NCBI RefSeq assembly: GCF_000721495.1 | Contig: NZ_JOHY01000101.1 | Coordinates: forward strand, 1 to 11,063 | Length of the DNA stretch: 11,063 nucleotides | Origin: Streptomyces sp. NRRL F-5123 | GTDB lineage: Bacteria > Actinomycetota > Actinomycetes > Streptomycetales > Streptomycetaceae | Direction of reading: 5' to 3' | Part shown: in pieces, positions 5,746 through 11,063 of the stretch | How positions within the stretch are numbered: the stretch's first letter is position 1 | Layout of the letters: each line of letters begins with the position of its first letter | Position numbers and translations under genes: made by a program | The notes under the pieces: generated by a model | The model's input: the letters and a program-made list of their open reading frames with translations, nothing else | The model's database searches: none | Told to the model about the DNA's origin: nothing

Positions 5746-6393
5746 ATGTTTGGTCTGAAAATGCCCGTCATCGCCGCCGCCGGTGCTCTCGGCGTGCTCG
5801 CCCTGGGCGGTGTGACCGGGCTGCCGAAGCAGGCGCTCGCGGACGAGGGGGGAGGTGGATCTTCGTCCTCGTCGTCCTCCTCGTCGTCCTCCGCCGCGTC
5901 CTCGGCGTCCGGGATGGACGTCTCGCCCGCGACGGTCGCGCCCGGCGGGGTCGTCAACCTGCACCTCAAGGCCTCCTGCAAGTCCGGTGCGAAGGCGCAG
6001 GCCAGCGCCGAGGTGTTCGTGGACGCGGTCACGCTGGCGCCCGCCGGTGACGGCTGGGACGGTACGGCCTTCATCAAGTCCGACGCGACGGACGGCTCCT
6101 ACGCCGTGTCCGTCGAGTGCAACGGCTCCACCAGCTCCGCGTCCGCGACCGTGACGGTCACCAGCGGCGGCGCCGGTGGCGGCGGCCACTCCCCGCTGAT
6201 GCCCGTCAACCCCGTCCCGGCGGGCGGCGGCGGCACGGCGAAGGTCGTCACCCACGGCGGCCCGGCGCAGCTCGCCGCGGGCCCGGCGGCGGCCGGCACC
6301 AGCACCGGCCCGCTGCTCGTCACCGGCGCGGTGGCGGCGGCCGGGTTCGCCGGGCTGGTCCTCTACCGGCGCCGCACCGCCGACCGCGGCTGA
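5746..6393 (+). CDS. Secreted, C-terminally membrane-anchored Ser-rich protein (putative sortase partner)
   Basis: A 215-residue cell-surface protein. Residues 1-32 form a signal peptide (MFGLKMPVIAAAGALG..., predicted cut after LPKQALA). An unbroken run of 11 serines follows (39-49). Residues 57-139 look like a small Ig-like beta domain, with Cys78 and Cys125 able to form a disulfide. A Gly/Pro-rich linker leads to a C-terminal hydrophobic segment (GPLLVTGAVAAAGFAGLVLY, 188-207) and a short basic tail YRRRTADRG. This is the architecture of a sortase substrate, but no LPxTG or LAxTG is present; the nearest text is LAAGPAAAGTSTG. ATG 5746 follows GGAGG (5736-5740) by 5 bases. The class F sortase gene starts 15 bases after its stop, so the two are probably cotranscribed. 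No named family was recognised. Confidence 0.85.
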   Translation: MFGLKMPVIAAAGALGVLALGGVTGLPKQALADEGGGGSSSSSSSSSSSAASSASGMDVSPATVAPGGVVNLHLKASCKSGAKAQASAEVFVDAVTLAPAGDGWDGTAFIKSDATDGSYAVSVECNGSTSSASATVTVTSGGAGGGGHSPLMPVNPVPAGGGGTAKVVTHGGPAQLAAGPAAAGTSTGPLLVTGAVAAAGFAGLVLYRRRTADRG

Positions 6394-6408
6394 GCGGCGC
6401 TGAACGGC

Positions 6409-7059
6409 ATGGTGGAGGGGGCGGAGGAGCGCGGCAGGACCTGGGCGGCCGCGGTGGTCGGCCTGGTCCTGCTGGCGGCGTGGTTGCTCGGCCACGGCGG
6501 CCACCTTCCCGGCACCACCGCGCCGCCCGCCGGCCGCGACCTCGCCGCCGCGGCCGCCGACCGCCCCCCGCAGGTCTACGCCCCGCACTTGCCGCTGCCC
6601 GCCGCCGTCCCGACCCGCATCGACATCCCGACCGTCGGCGTCCACGCGGAGCTCGTCGCCCGCGGCCTCAGGGACGGCGCCGTCGACCCGCCCCCGTACT
6701 CCACCCCCGACGTCGCGGGCTGGTACCGCGACGGCCCGGCCCCCGGCGCCGCCGGCGCGGCCCTCGTCGTCGGCCACGTTGACACCGAGACCCAGCCCGC
6801 GGTCTTCTACGGCCTCTCCACGATCACCCGCGGCGCGATCGTCTCCGTGACACGCGCCGACGGCACGGTCGCCGACTTCGCCGTCGAGGCCGTCGAGGTC
6901 GAGCAGAAGTCCCACTTCGACGCCACCCGCGTCTACGGCTCCGCGGGCCGCCCGGAACTGCGCCTCATCACCTGCGGCGGCGCCTTCGACGAGACGGCCC
7001 GGTCGTACTCGGCGAACGTCGTCGTCTACGCGGCCCTGACCGGCTCGCACAAGGCGTGA
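6409..7059 (+). CDS. Class F sortase
   Basis: A 216-residue membrane-bound transpeptidase. A short cytoplasmic N-terminus and one transmembrane segment (12-28, WAAAVVGLVLLAAWLLG) precede a Pro/Ala linker and the sortase barrel (about 67-212). The catalytic triad is visible: His123 in VVGHVDT, Cys189 in LRLITCGG, and Arg198 in DETARSYSANVVVYA. The TCGG sequence and GHVDT motif are typical of actinobacterial class F enzymes. Sortases cut a sorting signal and join surface proteins to cell-wall precursors; class F substrate rules are poorly known. ATG 6409 has only weak upstream pairing. Translation probably couples to the preceding secreted-protein gene, whose stop is 15 bases away. The SD-like GGAGGGGGCGGAGGAG lies inside the gene, with no suitable start just after it. 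The neighbouring gene is the natural candidate substrate. Confidence 0.92.
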   Translation: MVEGAEERGRTWAAAVVGLVLLAAWLLGHGGHLPGTTAPPAGRDLAAAAADRPPQVYAPHLPLPAAVPTRIDIPTVGVHAELVARGLRDGAVDPPPYSTPDVAGWYRDGPAPGAAGAALVVGHVDTETQPAVFYGLSTITRGAIVSVTRADGTVADFAVEAVEVEQKSHFDATRVYGSAGRPELRLITCGGAFDETARSYSANVVVYAALTGSHKA

Positions 7060-7060
7060 G

Positions 7061-7095
7061 CGCGCGGCGCCGGCGGGAAAGGGGCCGCCCGCGCG
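7061..7095 (+). terminator. Hairpin after the sortase gene
   Basis: CGCGCGG (7061-7067) pairs with CCGCGCG (7089-7095). An inner CGGC/GCCG stem (7071-7074 and 7084-7087) closes a GGGAAAGGG loop. It starts one base after the sortase stop codon. No T-tract follows. Position and stability fit an intrinsic terminator for the secreted-protein/sortase pair. Confidence 0.5.
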
Positions 7096-7170
7096 CCGAA
7101 ACCGGCCTGACCCGGAGCCCCGCTCCGTGCGAGAGTCGTCCTCCGCACCGGCCTTCCGCACGCCGGGCGT

Positions 7171-7293
7171 ACGAGGGGAGCCGCGGCGACGGGTCCGACC
7201 GAGGAGTTCGCCGCCCTGTACCGCCGCTTCACGGAGGAGCACCTGCGCGGTGCGATCGGCCCCGCGGAGGACCTGCGTGACGGGGAGGAGTTC
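7171..7293 (+). other. In-frame coding-like extension lacking a start codon
   Basis: The frame of the gene at 7294 continues upstream with strong G/C third-position bias and protein-like sequence (EEFAALYRRFTEEHLRGAIG from 7201). It is open back to a TGA at 7108-7110 and contains no ATG, GTG or TTG. A ribosome site GAGGGGAG (7173-7180) stands 5 bases before GCG ACG GGT (7186-7194), exactly where GTG ACG would be expected. The likely explanation is loss of the start by one T-to-C change, or use of ACG. Confidence 0.55.
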
Positions 7294-7596
7294 GTGGCCG
7301 AGCGCGAGGAGGGGTACGGGGACATCCTCGCCGAGTACGACTTCGACCTGGCCGTCCGCGGCGACATCCAGCAGGCGCTCGACGATCCGGCGCTCCGCAA
7401 GGCGCCCTGCTACGAGGACTTCCTCGGCGCCGTGCACGCCGCCGACCGCAGGTTCCGGACCCTCGCGGCGGTCGCCATCCCGACCGCCGACACCACGCGG
7501 CTGCCCTGGTGGCGCCACCGTCTGCCGGCCAGGGGCGGCCAGATCTTCGTCGACGACGCCCGCGCCATGTGCGGTGCGGTCGTCGAGCCGGTCTGA
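7294..7596 (+). CDS. Hypothetical small acidic protein, true start uncertain
   Basis: From GTG 7294 the product is 100 residues (MAEREEGYGDILAEYDFDLA...), soluble and mostly helical-looking at first. It has no signal peptide, membrane segment or motif I recognise. Two features stand out: an aromatic-basic patch LPWWRHRLPARGGQ (70-83) and two cysteines. GTG 7294 has a good ribosome site, GGAGG at 7284-7288, 5 bases away, so this start can work. Codon use says the coding frame begins about 36 codons earlier, where the normal start is missing (see 7171-7293). The protein may therefore be an N-terminally shortened version of an ancestral protein of about 136 residues. It is convergent with the FAD/Fe-S dehydrogenase gene and follows the sortase gene after a terminator hairpin, so it seems to stand alone. 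Confidence 0.65.
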   Translation: MAEREEGYGDILAEYDFDLAVRGDIQQALDDPALRKAPCYEDFLGAVHAADRRFRTLAAVAIPTADTTRLPWWRHRLPARGGQIFVDDARAMCGAVVEPV

Positions 7597-7611
7597 GCCG
7601 GTCTGAGCCGG
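7585..7611. repeat. 10-bp tandem repeat over a stop codon
   Basis: GAGCCGGTCT is repeated 2.7 times, covering the last codons (Glu-Pro-Val) and stop of the hypothetical gene. It also gives a small inverted repeat GCCGG/CCGGC (7597-7601 and 7608-7612) between the two convergent genes. It looks like a recent slippage duplication. Confidence 0.7.
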
Positions 7612-7633
7612 CGGCCCGGTCGCGCGGTGGACC

Positions 7634-10585
7634 TCAGCGGGTCGCCCGCTCCAGTGCGAGGATCACCGATTCGTACGGCTCGCCCGTGGCCCGGGTCATG
7701 CCGACCTCGCACATGCGGTTCGCGCACAGGTAGGCGCCGTAGGAGCGGGCGGCGACCTCGTCGGCCTCGGGGCGGGTCGCGGCGGCGGTGAGCTCCTCGT
7801 GGAGCATGCCGCGGTCGCCGGCGAATCCGCAGCAACCCGCGTCGTCGGGGGTGACGACCTCGCGGGCGAGGGCGGCGGCGACGGCGGCGAGGGCGGGGAC
7901 GGGGGTGCCCAGATGGTGGGCGGAGCACGTGGGGTGGAGGACCGCGGAGTCCAGCGGGGCGGTCACGGTGAGGCGGGGCAGGACGTGCTCGGCGGCCCAC
8001 ACGGTGGAGTCCAGCACGGTCAGTTCGCCGTGCAGCTCGCGGTTGGCCTCGGTGAGGTAGGGGACGACCTCGCGGGCGAGGCCGAGGGTGCAGGACGTCG
8101 CGTCCACCACGAGGGGGAGCCGGCCGCCGCCGGTCCACGCCCAGGCGTGCTCGACGACGCGGTTGGCCATGAGCGCGTTGCCGGCCTCGTAGCCCTTGGA
8201 GTGCCAGATGGTGGCGCAGCAGGTGCCGGTGACGTCGGGGGGTATCCACACCGGCAGGCCCGCGCGGGCCGAGACGGTGACCAGGGCGCGCGGCAGCCAG
8301 CCCGCCCCCTCGCCCGCGGGGCCGAAGACGCGGTTGACGCACGCCGGGTAGTAGACGGCGGTGGCGCCGTCCTGCGCGGTACGGGGCAGGGCGCCGGGCG
8401 CGGCGCCGGGGATCTCCGGCAGCCACTCCGGTATCAGCTCCCGGCCCGCCGCCCGCCGTGCCAGCGAGGTGGCGGCGGTCAGCGGGCGGTCGCCGGCCCG
8501 GTTGCGTACGGCGTCGGCGGTGGCGACGGCGCCGCGGGCGGCGCGCTCCCCCGTACGCCAGTGCCGCGCGGCGGAAGCGGCGGCGCGCTCCTGGACGCGG
8601 CTGTGCCGGGCGTGCCGGAAGGCCTTCATCATCGCGCCGGTGTCGATGCCGACCGGGCAGGCGAGCTTGCAGCCGGAGTCCCCCGCACAGGTGTCGACGG
8701 CGGCGTAGCCGTACGCGTCCAGCAGCGCGCCGAGGACCGCGGAGTCGGCGGGCTGGCGCAGCATCTCGCGGCGCAGCACGATGCGCTGCCGCGGCGTGGT
8801 GGTCAGGTCGCGGCTGGGGCAGACGGGCTCGCAGAAGCCGCACTCGATGCACGGGTCGGCGACCGGCTCGATCGCCGGGATCGTCTTGAGACCGCGCAGG
8901 TGGGCGCGCGGGTCGCGGTCCAGGATCACGTGCGGGGCGAGCACGCCCCCGGGGTCGAGCAGCGCCTTGACCCGCCACATCAGCGCGGTCGCCGCGGGCC
9001 CCCACTCCTGCTCCAGGAAGGGCGCGATGTTGCGGCCGGTGCCGTGCTCGGCCTTCAGGGAGCCGTCGAAGCGCTCGGTGACGGTGCGGCAGAAGTCGGC
9101 CATGAAGGCGCCGTAGCGCTCGACGTCCTCCGGCCGGGAGGCGTCGAAGGTGAGCAGGAAGTGCAGGTTGCCGTGCGCGGCGTGGCCCGCGACGGCGGCG
9201 TCGAAGCCGTGCCGTCGCTGGAGGGCGAGGAGTTCCTCGCAGGCCTCGGCGAGCCGCGCGGGCGGCACGGCGAAGTCCTCGGTGATCAGGGTGGTGCCGG
9301 ACGGGCGCGCCCCGCCGACCGCCGTGACGAAGGCCGTTCGCGCCCGCCACAGCGTGGCGATCCGCTCCCGGTCGCGTGTGAAGCCGCCGTAGCCCTCCCC
9401 GGCCGGTACGGTGGCGACGAGGCCGAGGTCGGCGCACACGTGCCCGGCGGCCCGCTCGTACGCGGCGAGCTGCGTGTCGTCCGCGGCCCGGAACTCGACC
9501 AGCAGTGCCGCGCACCCTTCCGGCAGCCGCGCCCACTCCTTGGGCACGCCCGGCACCGCGGTCACCGCCCGCAGCACGTTGCCGTCCATCAGCTCCACCG
9601 CCTCCGCCCCCGCCTGCGCGAAGTGCGGCACGGCGGCGGCAGCGGCGGGCAGCGACGGGAAGAACAGCAGGCCGGCGGTGGCGGCGGGGCACAGCGGCAG
9701 CGTCCGGTAGACGGCCTCGGCGACGAAGCCGAGCGTGCCCTCCGAGCCGATCATCAGCCCGCGCAGGATCTGGACGGGGCTGTCGGCGTCCAGGAAGGCG
9801 TCCAGCCGGTAGCCGTTGGTGTTCTTTACCGCGAACTTCGCCCGAATGCGGGCGGTCAGGTCCGCGTCGGCCTCGATCTCGTCGCGCAGGTCCAGCAGGC
9901 CCTGGTAGATGTCCGGCTCGGCGGCGGCGAGGGCCGCGTCGGCCTCCGGTTCGGCGGTGTCGACGACCGTGCCGCTCGGCAGCACGACCGTCAGCGAGGC
10001 GACCGTGCGGTAGGAGTCGCGGGTGGTGCCCGCGGTCATGCCGGAGGCGTTGTTGGCGAGGACGCCGCCGACGGTCGCGGCGCTCGCGCTCGCCGGGTCC
10101 GGCCCCAGCACCCGCCCGTGCCGGGCGAGCGCGGCGTTCGCGCGGGCCAGCACGGTGCCGGGCAGGATGCGGGCGAGGACGTCCTGGCCGCCGGCAGCCT
10201 CCACCTCCACACCGGTGAAGTGCCGGCGGACGTCGACCAGGATGTCCTCGCCCTGCGCCTGGCCGTTCAGGCTCGTGCCCGCGGCCCGGAAGACCAGATG
10301 GCGGCGCTCGGACCGGGCGAAGCCCAGCAGCCGTACGACGTCCTGCACGCTCCTTGGCACCACCACCGCCTGCGGCACGAAGCGGTACGGGCTCGCGTCG
10401 GAGGCGTAGGCCACGAGGTCGGTGAGGCCGGACAGGACCCGGTCCTCGCCGAGCAGCCGGACGAGCCCGGTCCGCAGCTCGGCGGGCGTGCCGCCCGCGA
10501 GGGTTTCCACCACCCGGTCCGGCGCGGCCTCCCCCGCCGGGGACGGCCGCAGCGCGGCGGAGCCCTTCGGTTCCAGCACGGGCAT
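7634..10585 (-). CDS. FAD and Fe-S 2-hydroxyacid dehydrogenase (GlcD-GlcF fusion)
   Basis: A 983-residue flavin/iron-sulfur enzyme of the YdiJ/Dld-II type, oxidising a D-2-hydroxyacid (D-lactate or D-2-hydroxyglutarate are known substrates) and passing electrons to the respiratory chain; which substrate is not decidable here. The FAD-binding domain (about 55-295) shows FRAAGTSLNGQAQ (99-111), GPDPASASAATVGGVLANNA (161-180) and GSEGTLGFVAE (280-290). The FAD-oxidase C-domain has the active-site GHAAHGNLHF (467-476) and EHGTGRN (513-519). Then come the ferredoxin clusters: CIECGFCEPVCP (Cys579, 582, 585, 589) and CAGDSGCKLACP (Cys633, 639, 643). The GlcF-like part has two cysteine-rich motifs, TCCATIWHSKGY (788-799) and GCCGFAGD (917-924). 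Length matches fused members (940-1020). ATG 10585 has AGGAGG (10596-10591) 5 bases upstream. No frameshift or missing key residue was seen. Confidence 0.93.
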   Translation of the reverse strand: MPVLEPKGSAALRPSPAGEAAPDRVVETLAGGTPAELRTGLVRLLGEDRVLSGLTDLVAYASDASPYRFVPQAVVVPRSVQDVVRLLGFARSERRHLVFRAAGTSLNGQAQGEDILVDVRRHFTGVEVEAAGGQDVLARILPGTVLARANAALARHGRVLGPDPASASAATVGGVLANNASGMTAGTTRDSYRTVASLTVVLPSGTVVDTAEPEADAALAAAEPDIYQGLLDLRDEIEADADLTARIRAKFAVKNTNGYRLDAFLDADSPVQILRGLMIGSEGTLGFVAEAVYRTLPLCPAATAGLLFFPSLPAAAAAVPHFAQAGAEAVELMDGNVLRAVTAVPGVPKEWARLPEGCAALLVEFRAADDTQLAAYERAAGHVCADLGLVATVPAGEGYGGFTRDRERIATLWRARTAFVTAVGGARPSGTTLITEDFAVPPARLAEACEELLALQRRHGFDAAVAGHAAHGNLHFLLTFDASRPEDVERYGAFMADFCRTVTERFDGSLKAEHGTGRNIAPFLEQEWGPAATALMWRVKALLDPGGVLAPHVILDRDPRAHLRGLKTIPAIEPVADPCIECGFCEPVCPSRDLTTTPRQRIVLRREMLRQPADSAVLGALLDAYGYAAVDTCAGDSGCKLACPVGIDTGAMMKAFRHARHSRVQERAAASAARHWRTGERAARGAVATADAVRNRAGDRPLTAATSLARRAAGRELIPEWLPEIPGAAPGALPRTAQDGATAVYYPACVNRVFGPAGEGAGWLPRALVTVSARAGLPVWIPPDVTGTCCATIWHSKGYEAGNALMANRVVEHAWAWTGGGRLPLVVDATSCTLGLAREVVPYLTEANRELHGELTVLDSTVWAAEHVLPRLTVTAPLDSAVLHPTCSAHHLGTPVPALAAVAAALAREVVTPDDAGCCGFAGDRGMLHEELTAAATRPEADEVAARSYGAYLCANRMCEVGMTRATGEPYESVILALERATR

Positions 10586-10603
10586 CGGGACCTCCTCGGC
10601 GGG

Positions 10604-10620
10604 CGGCCCCGGAGGGGCCG
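10604..10620 (-). other. Hairpin in the leader of the dehydrogenase gene
   Basis: A perfect 7-bp stem CGGCCCC/GGGGCCG with a 3-base loop sits 7 bases upstream of the AGGAGG ribosome site on the minus strand. It could slow or tune initiation; it does not cover the ribosome site itself. Confidence 0.4.
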
Positions 10621-10629
10621 GACCTGGCG

Positions 10630-10668
10630 GAGAAACATTCCTTTCATACCGCTCGGTGAGGATATGCC
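10630..10668 (-). promoter_or_regulatory. AT-rich candidate promoter region of the dehydrogenase gene
   Basis: This is one of the few AT-rich islands in the window. On the minus strand it contains TATCCT (10664-10659) and TATGAA (10648-10643) as possible -10 boxes, 45 to 80 bases before the ATG. No convincing -35 is present at the right spacing, so the assignment rests on position and composition only. Confidence 0.25.
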
Positions 10669-10717
10669 CTGGTGGCTCGGGCTGCGCGGTCTGCGCGGGC
10701 CCGGTCCGCCTCCCCAC

Positions 10718-10762
10718 CGCTTCCGGCCCGGCGGTCTCCGTCCTGCGACGGAGGCGGAAGCG
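10718..10762. other. Two-tier stem-loop in the divergent intergenic region
   Basis: CGCTTCCG (10718-10725) pairs with CGGAAGCG (10755-10762). It encloses a second perfect stem CTCCGTC/GACGGAG (10736-10742 and 10747-10753) with a CTGC loop. It lies 56 bases before the GTG at 10819, between two divergent genes. Role unknown: a regulatory site or an RNA element are both possible. Confidence 0.4.
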
Positions 10763-10818
10763 CCGGTCAGCGGCAATACTCAAGGCCGGAGCCGGTCCGA
10801 CGGGGGAAGGGGAACGGT

Positions 10819-11063
10819 GTGCACATACATCTGCCGGACGGGTGGGCGAACGGCTCACCCGCGGGGCGGGAAGCGTCCGGAGAGGTCCCGGCCGTTGCCG
10901 GGTTGCCGGAAATGGTGACCGGCGGGAGTGCGGGCGGACTGCCGGGGGCGGGTACGGGCGGGGGCGCGGCCGCTGGGTCGGCGGGGGCAGGTTCGGGCGA
11001 GGGCGCGGCCGCCGGGTTGGCGGGGGCGGTGACGCGCGGGGGTGCGGGCGGACTGCCGGGGGC
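10819..11063 (+). CDS. N-terminus of a Gly/Ala-rich repeat protein, cut by the window edge
   Basis: The frame is open from GTG 10819 to the last base, so 81 complete codons are visible and the 3' end lies outside. The start is supported by AGGGGA (10808-10813) 5 bases upstream. The protein begins VHIHLPDGWANGSPAGREAS and then turns into repeats: VTGGSAGGLPGA (32-43), two related 13-residue units (GTGGGAAAGSAGA, GSGEGAAAGLAGA), then VTRGGAGGLPGA. This gives a 38-residue (114-bp) super-repeat, with an exact 22-base match between 10928-10949 and 11042-11063. There is no signal peptide, and no family was recognised. It is divergent from the dehydrogenase gene, 233 bases away. The Gly/Ala-rich part could be a linker before a folded domain further right. 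Alternative start: ATG 10912, without a good ribosome site. Confidence 0.5.
   Translation, partial: MHIHLPDGWANGSPAGREASGEVPAVAGLPEMVTGGSAGGLPGAGTGGGAAAGSAGAGSGEGAAAGLAGAVTRGGAGGLPG
10928..11063 (+). repeat. 114-bp tandem super-repeat with G-quadruplex potential
   Basis: Units of 36, 39 and 39 bases build a 114-base period whose second copy runs off the window. The two 39-base units (10951-10989 and 10990-11028) differ at only a few positions. G runs at 10944-10948, 10950-10952, 10956-10958 and 10960-10964 also meet the quadruplex pattern. All unit lengths are multiples of three, so changes in copy number would keep the reading frame. Confidence 0.65.

Noticed and set aside
10819..10845. CbiM-like cobalt transporter N-terminus (HI-LPDG text)
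   Set aside because: CbiM begins MHIPDG and continues with membrane helices. Here two extra residues interrupt the motif and Gly/Ala repeats follow.
7799..10918. A 1039-residue open frame on the plus strand opposite the dehydrogenase gene
   Set aside because: It is composed of Gly/Ala/Arg/Val-rich text with no domain and mirrors the codon bias of the well-supported minus-strand gene, so it is a high-GC shadow.

Overview
This 11 kb window is actinobacterial chromosome and almost certainly Streptomyces. It has very high GC with near-saturated G/C at third codon positions, frequent GTG starts, AGGAG-type ribosome sites, and typical Streptomyces paralogue families (ROK regulator with a long disordered N-terminus, class F sortase, GlcD-GlcF fusion). 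No phage, IS, CRISPR or tRNA was seen.

Layout. (1) 1-299 has no gene but holds a 60-bp-period direct repeat, a strong G-quadruplex motif and a terminator hairpin. (2) 300-3045 is a divergent sugar-type regulatory module. A Gfo/Idh/MocA oxidoreductase and a UPF0303/HbpS-like protein, overlapping by 4 bases, run leftward; a ROK repressor runs rightward. A perfect 27-bp inverted repeat (1835-1861) sits between them, and both promoters read through it into apparently leaderless starts. The simplest reading is an autoregulated ROK repressor controlling the catabolic pair. (3) 3143-4441 is an APH-fold phosphotransferase (minus strand) with an unusual disordered insert of about 100 residues. (4) 4442-4846 is a gap with hairpins and a possible decayed small gene. 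(5) 4847-5626 is a NagD-like HAD-IIA phosphatase. (6) 5746-7059 is a secreted, membrane-anchored protein followed by a class F sortase, probably an operon. (7) 7186-7596 is a small hypothetical gene whose natural start codon seems to be lost. (8) 7634-10585 (minus) is a 983-residue FAD/Fe-S 2-hydroxyacid dehydrogenase, GlcD and GlcF halves fused. (9) 10819 to the window end is the start of a Gly/Ala-rich repeat protein, truncated by the window edge.

Most genes are recognisable by family. I did not find a multi-gene system that is clearly new. The items most worth checking are the shared operator with two leaderless promoters, the sortase with a neighbour lacking a canonical sorting motif, the start-codon loss at 7186-7191, the repeat protein at the right edge, and the insert inside the phosphotransferase.
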